NCBI GenBank assembly: GCA_046297935.1
Contig: JBKBHA010000017.1
Location: 1 to 64,000 of the forward strand
Source of the DNA: CAYMZZ01 sp046297935
Lineage (GTDB): Bacteria; Bacteroidota; Bacteroidia; Chitinophagales; Chitinophagaceae
Direction: 5' to 3'
DNA length: 64,000 bases
The translations under genes and the position numbers were made by a program. The notes beneath the pieces are model-generated. The model was not told the origin of the DNA, ran no database searches, and saw only the letters and a program-made list of their open reading frames with translations. Below, piece by piece: positions 33,041 through 41,664 of this stretch; within the stretch, counting starts at the first letter, position 1, and each line of letters opens with the position of its first letter.

Positions 33041-33212
33041 TGGCCATGGGAGTAAATGCCAGGTAAAGTATACCGGTGTTCAGGGCCTTTGCTGGTTTTT
33101 CGCCCAGTTGCTGGGCCGTTTTGGTACAAATGGAACACTGCGCATCTGCTGCCATCGAAAAAAGCAGTGCCAGACCCAAAAAAAGTAAAAACGGAATCAA
33201 CCTCTTTTTCAT
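32991..33212 (-). CDS. Small membrane protein with CxxC
   Basis: A 73-residue protein: signal peptide (RLIPFLLFLGLALLFSMAAD), a QCSICTKTAQQLGEKPAK segment with CxxC just after the predicted cleavage site, then one transmembrane helix (GILYLAFTPMAIIGFLAYRW) and a basic tail. ATG 33212 is preferred over the upstream TTG. It overlaps the 3' end of meaB by 50 bp on the opposite strand. The CxxC could bind a metal or form a disulfide. Similar small proteins occur in related genomes, but the role is unknown. Confidence 0.72.
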   Translation of the reverse strand: MKKRLIPFLLFLGLALLFSMAADAQCSICTKTAQQLGEKPAKALNTGILYLAFTPMAIIGFLAYRWWKNNREA

Positions 33213-33290
33213 TTTCACCGATTTCTGCAAAGATAACACTTGATGGCCTGAGTAGTTTATTCTATCGGCAATATTGGTCAGGCTGCCACT

Positions 33291-33308
33291 ATACCCATGA
33301 ATGGGTAT
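33291..33308. promoter_or_regulatory. Perfect palindrome upstream of TPR gene
   Basis: ATACCCAT-GA-ATGGGTAT has two perfect 8-bp arms and a 2-bp centre, 68 bp ahead of the TPR gene start. This is the form of a repressor or activator site. No cognate regulator is evident. Confidence 0.4.
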
Positions 33309-33376
33309 TGCAGCAACTGTATTGAACCGGTATTTTTCGGTATCCCTTGCGGCTATGTGCTAAAAAAATATAGTTT

Positions 33377-34507
33377 ATGCGTACGCTTCTTTTGTTTTTC
33401 CTGCTGAGTATTGCAATGGGCCTGAAGGCTCAAACAGCGCAGGAATGGTTCGATTCCGGAAAAGAATTAATGGCTAAGAAAAAATATGCTGAAGCGGTGA
33501 CCGCTTTTCAAAATGCGACTGCTCAGAATCCGTCGATGGGCGAAGCCTGGTATGAAATGGGATGGAGCTACAATGAACTGGAGCAATACCAGTTGGCCAT
33601 AGAAGCACTCGGAAAAGCGCAAACTAGCCTTGGCCAACAATCGCGCATTTTCTTCGAACGAGGCTATGCCTATCGCAAATTATCAGACGCCGGTAAGGCG
33701 CAGGAAAATTTCGAAAAAGCTATTGAGCTGAAGCCGGATTATGTGGCTGCATATCGGGAGTTGGCACAGCTGCATTATGAAATGAAGCAACAATTCCTGG
33801 CGGCCCTGCCCTATTACCGTAGCTTCCTGCAGCTGTCGTCGGCCCAACAGCAAACTGCTCAGCACTGGTTTCGCAAAGCATATTGCGAGGTGGAAGCTAA
33901 TCTGCTGGACAGTGCCCTGCTTAGCCTGCAAAAGAGCCTGACCATCGATAGCCAGTTTGTAGAGTCGTGGAATGAAATTGCGTACATCCATTATGCTCGC
34001 AGACAGACAACAGAAGCAATTGCTGCTTATCGAAAAGCACAGTCAATCGATTCCAGCAATCCGACCGCAGCCAAAGGACTGGGCGATACCTACCGGGTGT
34101 TATTGCTTCAGCCTGAGGAAGCATTTGCACAGTACCGGCGTGCCATTCGGCTAAATCCTAACAATGCCGCCACTTATTTTGGCCTCGCCTGGTGTAATAA
34201 TGAAATGAAAGAATACGATCAGGCAATTCAGCATTTGCAAAAGGCAATTCAGCTAAATAGCCGCGAACCAATTTTTCATGCAGAACTGGGATACGCGTAT
34301 TATGCCCAGCAGAAATGGGACCAGGCACTCGCTGCTATTGATCAATCAATACAAATGGGTCAACCACCGCTGGCCTTTTACTATCAGGGATTGGTGTATG
34401 TGGGAATGAAAGACAAAAAGAAAGCGGAAGCTGCCTATCTAAAATTGCTAAGTCTGCAGTCGGCCGATGCACCGGCGCTGAAGAAAAAAATAGATGAGAT
34501 GAAATAG
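33377..34507 (+). CDS. Secreted tetratricopeptide-repeat protein
   Basis: A 376-residue protein with a signal peptide (LLLFFLLSIAMGLKAQ) and about nine TPR units running from residue ~22 to the end, for example SGKELMAKKKYAEAVTAFQN, YRKLSDAGKAQENFEKAIEL, and YDQAIQHLQKAIQLNSREPI. It is expected in the periplasm, acting as a scaffold. The partner is unknown. A perfect terminator lies 24 bp after the stop. Confidence 0.88.
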   Translation: MRTLLLFFLLSIAMGLKAQTAQEWFDSGKELMAKKKYAEAVTAFQNATAQNPSMGEAWYEMGWSYNELEQYQLAIEALGKAQTSLGQQSRIFFERGYAYRKLSDAGKAQENFEKAIELKPDYVAAYRELAQLHYEMKQQFLAALPYYRSFLQLSSAQQQTAQHWFRKAYCEVEANLLDSALLSLQKSLTIDSQFVESWNEIAYIHYARRQTTEAIAAYRKAQSIDSSNPTAAKGLGDTYRVLLLQPEEAFAQYRRAIRLNPNNAATYFGLAWCNNEMKEYDQAIQHLQKAIQLNSREPIFHAELGYAYYAQQKWDQALAAIDQSIQMGQPPLAFYYQGLVYVGMKDKKKAEAAYLKLLSLQSADAPALKKKIDEMK

Positions 34508-34531
34508 ATTTTTCAATCGTATTAAAATACA

Positions 34532-34559
34532 AAGCCCGCTGACAATGATCAGCGGGCTT
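34532..34559. terminator. Bidirectional terminator
   Basis: AAGCCCGCTGA pairs with TCAGCGGGCTT (11-bp stem, 6-nt loop). T-rich sequence follows on the plus strand, and A-rich sequence precedes it, giving T's on the minus strand as well. It separates the convergent TPR and typA genes. Confidence 0.88.
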
Positions 34560-34581
34560 CTTTATATCATCTAAATATCTA

Positions 34582-36393
34582 TCAGATTGCTTCAGCGCTC
34601 ATCCGCTTGCTTTGCTTGCTGCGCTCGTTTTCATCAAGTATTACCTTGCGCATGCGAATGAAGTTGGGAGTAACTTCAATGCACTCATCCTGCTGAATGT
34701 ATTCCATACATTCTTCCAGCGTCATCAGCGTTTTAGGAGCAATGCGGGTAGCATCGTCGCTTCCACTTGCACGGTGGTTGGTCAGTTTTTTCGCTTCAGT
34801 AGCATTTACTACCAGGTCGCCGGGTTTAATGTTTTCGGCAATAATCTGACCGGTATAAACTTCCTCACCCGGATCAACGAAAAAGGTTCCACGATCCTGC
34901 AATTTGTCGATTGAGTAACCGGTTGTTTTCTCGGTATTCTTCGAAATCAACACGCCGTTATTACGTCCGGGGATCGGGCCTTTCCAGGGCTTGTATTCGC
35001 TAAAGCGGTGCGCCATTACGGCTTCACCAGTGGTAGCAGTAAGCATTTGTGTACGCAGGCCGATCAGACCACGCGAAGGAATTTCAAACTCCAGGTGCTG
35101 CATTTCGCCCTTGGTTTCCATCACCAGCATTTCGCCTTTGCGACGAGATACCAGGTCAATCACCTTGGAAGCAAATTCCTGGGGCACATCTACCACCAGT
35201 ATCTCATATGGCTCGCAGCGCTTGCCATCAATTTCTTTTACAATTACCTGTGGTTGACCTACAGTGAGCTCATAACCTTCGCGACGCATTGTTTCAATAA
35301 GGATACCCAGGTGAAGGATACCACGGCCATAAACCACAAAGCTGTCACCCTCTTCGCTATCCATCACTTTCAGCGCCAGGTTCTTCTCCGTTTCTTTCAT
35401 CAACCGGTCGCGCAGGTGACGCGAGGTAACAAATTTTCCGTCCTTACCAAAGAAGGGTGAGTTGTTTACAGAAAACAGCATGTTCATAGTAGGCTCATCC
35501 ACGCTGATCACCGGCAATGCTTCCGGATTCTCCGCATCAGCAATGGTGTCGCCGATATTGAAGTCTTCAATACCTACCACAGCGCAAAGATCTCCGGCTA
35601 CTACTTCGGTTACTTTTTTCTTACCCATGCCTTCAAACACATACAACTCGCGAACGCGTGTTTTGCGTACTGTACCGTCGGCCTGCATAAGTGCAACCTG
35701 CTGGTTTTCGCGAATCACTCCACGGCTCACTTTACCAATCGCAATCCTTCCAAGGAAAGATGAATAGTCGAGCGATGTGATCTGCAATTGCAATGGACCT
35801 TCTGATACCCGGGGTGCAGGAACATGTTTCAATATTCCATCCAGCAGCGGGTTAATATTATCGATCTGGGTCAGCGAATCGTTGAACCAGCCATTTTTTC
35901 CACTACCATAGAAAGTGGGGAAATCGAGCTGCTCTTCAGATGCATCCAGGTTGAAGAAGAGTTCAAATACCGCATCGTGCACTTCGTCGGGGCGGCAGTT
36001 GGGTTTGTCTACCTTATTGATAACCACAATAGGTTTCAGGTTCAACTGCAGGGCCTTTTGAAGTACAAAACGGGTCTGAGGCATGGGGCCTTCAAAGGCA
36101 TCGACCAGCAGAATTACACCGTCGGCCATTTTCAACACACGCTCAACCTCACCGCCAAAGTCGGCGTGACCAGGAGTATCGATCACATTGATCTTCACAT
36201 CTTTATAAGTAACAGCGGCGTTCTTGCTGAATATGGTAATGCCCCGCTCACGTTCGAGGTCGTTACTGTCCATAATGAGCTCACCGGTTTCCTGATTATC
36301 ACGGAAAACCTTGGTGGCGTGAAGGATTTTGTCGACCAGCGTTGTCTTGCCGTGGTCTACGTGCGCAATAATTGCGATATTTCTGATTTGCAT
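34582..36393 (-). CDS. typA: Ribosome-associated GTPase TypA/BipA
   Basis: A 603-residue translational GTPase of the TypA/BipA family. G1 is AHVDHGKTTLVDKIL, the switch region LERERGITIFSKNAAV, G3 DTPGHADFGGEVERVL, and G4 NKVDKPNCRPDEV. Domain II and the C-terminal BipA-specific part (LTNHRASGSDDATRIAPKTL, MEYIQQDECIEVTPNFIRMR) are complete. It acts on the 70S ribosome under stress or low temperature. Length is normal for the family. Confidence 0.97.
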   Translation of the reverse strand: MQIRNIAIIAHVDHGKTTLVDKILHATKVFRDNQETGELIMDSNDLERERGITIFSKNAAVTYKDVKINVIDTPGHADFGGEVERVLKMADGVILLVDAFEGPMPQTRFVLQKALQLNLKPIVVINKVDKPNCRPDEVHDAVFELFFNLDASEEQLDFPTFYGSGKNGWFNDSLTQIDNINPLLDGILKHVPAPRVSEGPLQLQITSLDYSSFLGRIAIGKVSRGVIRENQQVALMQADGTVRKTRVRELYVFEGMGKKKVTEVVAGDLCAVVGIEDFNIGDTIADAENPEALPVISVDEPTMNMLFSVNNSPFFGKDGKFVTSRHLRDRLMKETEKNLALKVMDSEEGDSFVVYGRGILHLGILIETMRREGYELTVGQPQVIVKEIDGKRCEPYEILVVDVPQEFASKVIDLVSRRKGEMLVMETKGEMQHLEFEIPSRGLIGLRTQMLTATTGEAVMAHRFSEYKPWKGPIPGRNNGVLISKNTEKTTGYSIDKLQDRGTFFVDPGEEVYTGQIIAENIKPGDLVVNATEAKKLTNHRASGSDDATRIAPKTLMTLEECMEYIQQDECIEVTPNFIRMRKVILDENERSKQSKRMSAEAI

Positions 36394-36483
36394 AATGATT
36401 GCTGAATTACTCTCTCAAGCAGCTGTGCGTCAAAGAGTAGCGAATAGCCTTGCTGATCCATTTCCCCTGTTCCTGCGATCCGG

Positions 36484-36512
36484 GCGGGTCCGTTAGGGGC
36501 CCGCTGCTTTTT
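36484..36512 (+). terminator. Terminator-like hairpin in a divergent gap
   Basis: GCGGGTCC (36484-36491) and GGGGCCCGC (36496-36504) form a stem with a short loop and one small bulge, followed by TGCTTTTT on the plus strand. Both flanking genes start away from this spot (typA on minus, hydrolase on plus), so it could be an attenuator in the hydrolase leader or the end of a short RNA. Confidence 0.45.
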
Positions 36513-36624
36513 GAGGCGGCAAAGGTACATCAATTCGGCGGGGGCAGCAAGGGATTCAAAGAATTAATATCGCCTTAACGCCCTACCAAGCGGTATTTGG
36601 AGTAGTTTTATTCAAAGCCCCTTT

Positions 36625-37635
36625 ATGAAATTTCTGAAATGGACAGCCCTGATCCTGCTGATACTGATTGTGCTGTACTTTTTAGGCCCGCAGCCCAGCC
36701 CGCCCGTTTTTGATGCGGCACTGCCCGCCATACCGGCCGAACCAGCCAGCCTGCTGAACTACGTAGAGCAGCAGGAATCCCGGCACCGGCTTAAACCGGA
36801 TAACCAGGCGCGCATTATCTGGGCCAACGATACTGCCAGGGCGCGAACACCCTGGTCGGTGGTTTATCTGCATGGATTCAGTGCCAGCCAGGAAGAAGGT
36901 GACCCCGTTCACGAAAACTTTGCCCGTCGCTACGGCTGTAATCTTTACCTCAGTCGCCTGGCCGAACATGGCATCGATACTACTGAGCCATTGGCTGCCC
37001 TCACTGCCGACAAATTATGGAACTCCGCCAAAGAAGCTATGACAATCGGCAATCAGTTGGGCGATAACCTGATATTGATTGGCACATCCACCGGCGGCAC
37101 ACTGGCACTGCAGCTGGCTGCCACTTATCCCGATAAGGTGAAAGCGCTCATTTTGCTATCTCCCAACATCGCCATCAACGATGCCAATGCCTGGCTGCTC
37201 AACAATCACTGGGGATTACAGATTGCACACCTGGTAAAGGGGAAGTACAATGTTTCCTCCGACAGCAGCGCCATTTACAAACAATACTGGAATAATCGCT
37301 ACCGCATGGAAGCTGCCGTTGAACTGGAAGAGCTTTTGGAAAAAACCATGCATCAGTCGCTCTTCGAAAAAATAACACAGCCTGTTTTGCTATTGTATTA
37401 TTATAAGGACGAAGAGCATCAGGATCCCGTGGTGAAAGTGTCTGCCATGCAGCGCATGTTCCGTCAGTTGGGCACCGCTGAAGGCAAGAAAAAAGAACAG
37501 GCGTTGCCACAGACCGGAGACCATGTAATCGGCTCGCATATCAAATCACACGACCTGGAAAGTGTGCAAAACGCCTGCAACGAGTTTGCTGAACAAATTC
37601 TTCAGTTAATTCCTCAAAAAACTTTGCCCGAATAA
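36625..37635 (+). CDS. Membrane-anchored alpha/beta hydrolase
   Basis: A 336-residue protein with an N-terminal transmembrane anchor (WTALILLILIVLYFLG). The catalytic domain has VVYLHGFSASQEEGD (oxyanion region), nucleophile elbow ILIGTSTGGTLALQL and the C-terminal His in TGDHVIGSH. A proline-rich linker (PQPSPPVFDAALPAIPAEPA) joins the two. The active site probably faces the periplasm. The substrate is unknown. A terminator-like hairpin lies in its leader. Confidence 0.84.
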   Translation: MKFLKWTALILLILIVLYFLGPQPSPPVFDAALPAIPAEPASLLNYVEQQESRHRLKPDNQARIIWANDTARARTPWSVVYLHGFSASQEEGDPVHENFARRYGCNLYLSRLAEHGIDTTEPLAALTADKLWNSAKEAMTIGNQLGDNLILIGTSTGGTLALQLAATYPDKVKALILLSPNIAINDANAWLLNNHWGLQIAHLVKGKYNVSSDSSAIYKQYWNNRYRMEAAVELEELLEKTMHQSLFEKITQPVLLLYYYKDEEHQDPVVKVSAMQRMFRQLGTAEGKKKEQALPQTGDHVIGSHIKSHDLESVQNACNEFAEQILQLIPQKTLPE

Positions 37636-37647
37636 ACAACTGTTCAG

Positions 37648-38559
37648 TTACAGCACATAAAAATAATCTTCGCGATGACGGGTATCGATCGGTGTGCGGT
37701 CCTGGATCATTTGCGACAGATTTTTTTCAATACCTCTCGCGATCGTGGTAACTGGCGTATCTGTGGGTTTATTTTCAAACGGATCCTGCAAATGAATCGC
37801 CATTTTCTCGATCAGCAGAAAGGAAGTAGCAATAGCAACTACCACCGGAGCTTCCATCAGTCCGAAGAACTGTATAACGGCAAATGGAAGTAATGCTATA
37901 AACAACAACATCGACAGGTGAATGTACATGCTGTAGGTTACCGGAAACACCGTATTCTTGATACGCTCGCATTTACCCATGGCATCGCAAAGACGGCTGA
38001 GCGTACGGTCCAGCTCCACCTGCTGAAAGCGGTTGATCCATCCATTGTCCAGTGCCATCTTCAAATCTCTCGCGTGCAGATCCAGTATTGCCGACGGAGT
38101 GTGATCGTATAGTCGCAACTCCTCCACTTCATCAGGCATGAGGTGGCGTTCCAGCCCACGTGTGGCCGACTCGCCCCGAAGGAACTGTCCAAGACTAAAG
38201 CACCAGGCAATCTGCCGGCGGACGAAGCGCTCACGAAACTGATGTACTTCATCGCCTTCATATACAACATCCGTGAAACAGATTATCTGTCGCGCCAGCG
38301 TACGGGAATCGTTTACGATTGCTCCCCAGATATGGCGGGCCTCCCACCAGCGATCGTAGGCCTGGTTACTTCGGAAACCAAGCAGTAGTGATAATACGGT
38401 ACCCATGATCGCCGGCACGGCGATGGGTATGGAAATACGAGTGAAATGGAAATTCTCGTACAGAATTGCTATCACAATAGCATATACCGTTACAAAAATT
38501 AGCTCCGTTCGTATTTTTCCGAAGATGTAGGTGATCGGAATATTTTTCTTCAACAACAT
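37648..38559 (-). CDS. Bestrophin-family anion channel-like protein
   Basis: A 303-residue membrane protein of the bestrophin (UPF0187) family. The signature FRSNQAYDRWWEARHIWGAI follows the second helix, and later segments LFIALLPFAVIQFFGLMEAP and FLLIEKMAIHLQDPFENKPT match the family's C-terminal helices and the conserved NxP-type end. Bacterial bestrophins form pentameric ion channels; the ion is not assured here. It is 34 bp downstream of the stress-protein gene and may share its promoter with the phased boxes. Confidence 0.92.
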   Translation of the reverse strand: MLLKKNIPITYIFGKIRTELIFVTVYAIVIAILYENFHFTRISIPIAVPAIMGTVLSLLLGFRSNQAYDRWWEARHIWGAIVNDSRTLARQIICFTDVVYEGDEVHQFRERFVRRQIAWCFSLGQFLRGESATRGLERHLMPDEVEELRLYDHTPSAILDLHARDLKMALDNGWINRFQQVELDRTLSRLCDAMGKCERIKNTVFPVTYSMYIHLSMLLFIALLPFAVIQFFGLMEAPVVVAIATSFLLIEKMAIHLQDPFENKPTDTPVTTIARGIEKNLSQMIQDRTPIDTRHREDYFYVL

Positions 38560-38593
38560 AAATGCTGAATTTCCATAGTATTTAAAAGGGAGC

Positions 38594-39082
38594 TTAGTTA
38601 ATCAGTACAGCCACGGTTTCGGCCAGCGGCGCTGCCGTGTGCATTACTTTGCGCTTGCGTGGTAATTCACTAAGCACCGGAATGCCTGCTTTTGCAAAAA
38701 AGCCCGAAGGGTCAATGCTGCCAGGCGCAACCGGCTGCCAGCGAAAATATTTCGGGGCCACAATCAGGTCTATATCGTGTGCGTCAATGAAATTGCGAAA
38801 CAGGTTAGCCGTATTGCCATACATATGGCGAAGCTGAATCCCTTTCAGAATTTTTGGATACTTATCCTTTAAACGCTTGCAGGCCTGGCGGAATTCATCG
38901 GTCAGTAAATGCGCATAGGGAACCCGACGCGACTGCCCCAATACATCGGGCGCCGAAATATTCATATCAAAAGCATGAAAGAGGTTGATAGATATAGGCT
39001 GATCATCGAGTGCCTGTAATGTTTGTTCAACCCAGTGCAATGAATCAACACTAAAATCAGTAGGTATCAATACATTTCTCAT
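38594..39082 (-). CDS. Universal stress protein-like
   Basis: A 162-residue protein with the start MRNVLIPTDFSVDSLHWVEQ, INLFHAFDMN and IDLIVAPKYF, matching the USP alpha/beta fold. The ATP-binding G-x2-G-x9-G(S/T) motif typical of ATP-binding members is not evident. ATG 39082 is chosen because it starts the first strand. It lies upstream of bestrophin on the same strand. Phased boxes at 39168-39200 lie about 90 bp ahead of its start. Confidence 0.75.
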   Translation of the reverse strand: MRNVLIPTDFSVDSLHWVEQTLQALDDQPISINLFHAFDMNISAPDVLGQSRRVPYAHLLTDEFRQACKRLKDKYPKILKGIQLRHMYGNTANLFRNFIDAHDIDLIVAPKYFRWQPVAPGSIDPSGFFAKAGIPVLSELPRKRKVMHTAAPLAETVAVLIN

Positions 39083-39167
39083 AGTTGCAAAATTTGAATT
39101 GTTGTTTAAGACAATACAAATTTCCACCATGGCTATTAAGACCGCTTAAGAGGCTGTTTAAAATTTC

Positions 39168-39200
39168 TTAAGAATGTGATAAGAACCGGATTAGAACGGG
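39168..39200. promoter_or_regulatory. Three 11-bp-phased boxes, putative response-regulator site
   Basis: TTAAGAATGTG, ATAAGAACCGG and ATTAGAACGGG follow one another with an exact 11-bp period. More loosely similar TTAAG halves occur just before them (39135-39160). OmpR/PhoB-type regulators bind tandem half-sites with about one helical turn per step. A matching set lies upstream of the response-regulator gene (41440-41483). The site is ahead of the stress-protein gene. Confidence 0.55.
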
Positions 39201-39260
39201 GTCGCTTCCCAAAAGCCCTTCTACAAAACCTTCGCTTACAGATTATTAAGGCGGCTGAAA

Positions 39261-40628
39261 TTATTGGAGAGGCAATTCCACCGTAACGGTGGTTCCCTGT
39301 CCTTCCGCAGACGACACATGGATATTGCCTTTGTGTTGTCTGATTATGTTTAACGAAAGCGGGAGACCTACACCATATCCTTTAAACGACCCTGTATTGG
39401 AAGCGCGGAAGAAGGGAACAAACACGTGTTTGAGTTCCTCTGTTGGTATACCAATGCCCGAATCCGTGATGCGTATAATGATCTTGTTGTCGCGGCTTGA
39501 CAATTTCACTTCCACCACTTCATTATTAGAATATTTGCAGGCGTTTAATATGATGTTACTGATAGCAAGTTTAAGTAGTTGCGGGTTGGCGTGCAATACC
39601 AGCTGGTTTTCATCCGCAGGCAGATCATCCCATTGAAGATGGACCTGGCTTTCAGGATGAATGCGGTGAATAGTGGCATGTATGTCGAACAGCAGTTCGT
39701 CTATACGAACAATTTCGAGGCTAACCTTATTGTTGTTGAAACCCGACTGTGCCAGGCTGAGAAGCGCCGAGGTGAGTGCTTCCAATTTCTCTGCTTCTTT
39801 AAGTATCACCTCAAGCGATTGACGGTAAGCTGCCGCATCCCTTTCCTTGGCCAGCACTATTTCCGCTTCGCCAATGATGGTGGTGAGCGGCGTTTTCAGC
39901 TCGTGGGAAGCATTGCTGACAAAATTGTTTTGAATATCAAAAGCCGTCTGTAGCCTATCCAGCATACCGTTGAACGTACTCGTGAGTTCGGCAATTTCGT
40001 CCTTCCCCTTTTTCTCTGCCAGCCTTAGCGACAGGTTTTCCACGCCGATGCTGTTTACCCGGTTGATGATATCGCGGAACGGTTTAAATGTTTTTCGGGA
40101 AAAATAAAAGCTGATGGCAAATACCAACACTACTTTGGCAACAAAAGCACCAGCCAGAATTTTGCGAAGATTGGTCAGGGCCTGTAAGCCAAATCGGTTG
40201 ACCGCGGATTTAATGATGATGTAGGTATCGTCACCAACCTTGTTGTGAATACCCGCATAGTACTTTTCGCTTTTCTTGAAATAAACTGTTTCGTTGGTGC
40301 TGAGAAGTTCGCTCAGGTAGGACCGAGGTACATCGAGCCCTTTCGGCAAGTTAATACTATCGATTGGAAGCGTAGCCGGAAAAATGAATTCACGCTCTTC
40401 CGGCAGCACTTCCAGGTATTGTTGTCGCAATTCGTTGTAGGTGGCCGAGGAGGTCGTATCTTTTTCGAAGTATATTTTAGAAGCCACAATTACCCGCAGC
40501 TCAAGACGCTTTTTGAAATCGCTGGCCGTATCGATCGAGGCTGTATAGTACATGATGCCATTCAATAGAAGGATCACCGTTGCTGCCAGCAGGGTAAAGA
40601 GCAGGGCTGTTTGTGTCTGAATTCTCAT
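39261..40628 (-). CDS. Two-component sensor histidine kinase
   Basis: A 455-residue membrane kinase: transmembrane helix 1 (ALLFTLLAATVILLLNGIMY), periplasmic sensor region (~residues 35-160), helix 2 (AGAFVAKVVLVFAISFYF), HAMP, HisKA with the phosphorylated His in SNASHELKTPLTTIIGEAEI, and a HATPase with NILNACKYSNNE-like N box, ITDSGIGIP and GYGVGLPLSLNIIRQHKG. ATG 40628 overlaps the response-regulator gene by 4 bp. The signal is unknown; the fold of the sensor region is not recognised. Confidence 0.92.
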   Translation of the reverse strand: MRIQTQTALLFTLLAATVILLLNGIMYYTASIDTASDFKKRLELRVIVASKIYFEKDTTSSATYNELRQQYLEVLPEEREFIFPATLPIDSINLPKGLDVPRSYLSELLSTNETVYFKKSEKYYAGIHNKVGDDTYIIIKSAVNRFGLQALTNLRKILAGAFVAKVVLVFAISFYFSRKTFKPFRDIINRVNSIGVENLSLRLAEKKGKDEIAELTSTFNGMLDRLQTAFDIQNNFVSNASHELKTPLTTIIGEAEIVLAKERDAAAYRQSLEVILKEAEKLEALTSALLSLAQSGFNNNKVSLEIVRIDELLFDIHATIHRIHPESQVHLQWDDLPADENQLVLHANPQLLKLAISNIILNACKYSNNEVVEVKLSSRDNKIIIRITDSGIGIPTEELKHVFVPFFRASNTGSFKGYGVGLPLSLNIIRQHKGNIHVSSAEGQGTTVTVELPLQ

Positions 40629-41305
40629 GCTGCCGGATCTTTCATGCAATAGCCCATGCCGATAACTGTGTGGATCAACTTTTCCGAATTTTTGCGCTCC
40701 ACTTTTTTACGGAGATAGTTCATATATACATCGACCACATTGGTGCCCATATTGAAATTGATTCCCCATACCTGTTCCAGGATGTCGAGTCGCGACACCA
40801 CCCGGCCCTTATTCTTCATCAGGTACTCCAGCAGTCGGTATTCAGTTGCCGTGAGGGAAATATTTTGGCCAAACCGTGTAACCGTTTTCGCGGACAGGTT
40901 CATTTCGAGATCGTCCAGTTTCAAAATTTTTTCTGTTTCCTGAGCCGGTTGCCGGCGTGCAAGCGAGCGAAGTCGCGCCGACAGTTCTCTAAACTTGAAT
41001 GGCTTGGTGATATAGTCGTCGGCTCCCGCGTCGAGTCCCGTCACTACATTATCGGTGGTAGCCAGTGCCGTCAGCATCAGGATCGGCGTTTTTATATTTT
41101 GCTTTCTGATTTCGCGGCATAGCTCCAGGCCGTTGATGCCGGGAAGCATTACGTCAAGAATGATGAGACTATAGGGATTGTCGGTTGCCAGTTGCAGGCC
41201 CAGTCGGCCGTCGGGTGCAACTGTTACCTGGTAGCCTTCTTCGCCCAGTCCTTTGTTAAGCATCGAGGCCACCGAGGGTTCGTCTTCTACTAGCAGGATT
41301 TGCAT
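40625..41305 (-). CDS. OmpR/PhoB-family response regulator
   Basis: A 226-residue response regulator. The receiver domain has acidic residues at 8-9 (VEDEP), the phosphorylated Asp51 in LIILDVMLPGINGLEL, and the conserved Lys in YITKPFKFREL. The C-terminal winged helix has TEYRLLEYLMKNKGRVVSRL and VDVYMNYLRKKVERKNSEKL. It is co-translated with the histidine kinase (4-bp overlap). Phased boxes at 41440-41483, about 135 bp ahead of its start, suggest autoregulation. Confidence 0.95.
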   Translation of the reverse strand: MQILLVEDEPSVASMLNKGLGEEGYQVTVAPDGRLGLQLATDNPYSLIILDVMLPGINGLELCREIRKQNIKTPILMLTALATTDNVVTGLDAGADDYITKPFKFRELSARLRSLARRQPAQETEKILKLDDLEMNLSAKTVTRFGQNISLTATEYRLLEYLMKNKGRVVSRLDILEQVWGINFNMGTNVVDVYMNYLRKKVERKNSEKLIHTVIGMGYCMKDPAA

Positions 41306-41664
41306 GGTTCGGTTTTAAAAATGATGGTTCTTCCTGATAACAAAACCTGCACCAATTTGTTAGAAATCATTTAGCTACACATGGCACCGGTCTGTCAGGG
41401 CAGGCAAGGGGGTACAATTAAGTAGCTGATTTACCAAGCTTAAGAATCGGATCAGAATGGAATTAGATTTCGATTAAAAACCATTGGCCGGTCATCCTGA
41501 CCTGTAAGCTTGTTGTAACGAACAGGACAAACTGTCGGCATTGTGTCGGTTTTAAATTTTATTTAGGCCTGATATTGGGTTAGTAAGTAGTCGGGATTGG
41601 CTAACTTTAAAACAAAGGTCCGACAGACGAATCTTTAATCAACAGATCATCAAAAGCGTTAATC
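41306..41664. other. Divergent intergenic region
   Basis: This 359-bp gap separates the response-regulator gene (minus) and the oxidoreductase gene (plus). It contains the phased boxes described separately and a loose -7 match, TAACTTTA at 41602-41609, ahead of the oxidoreductase. Nothing else is recognised. Confidence 0.5.
41440..41483. promoter_or_regulatory. Four 11-bp-phased boxes, putative response-regulator site
   Basis: TTAAGAATCGG, ATCAGAATGGA, ATTAGATTTCG and ATTAAAAACCA repeat with an 11-bp period. The first three match the boxes at 39168-39200 closely, with consensus (A/T)TnAGAA followed by a G-rich step. They lie in the promoter region of the two-component operon. Confidence 0.55.
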
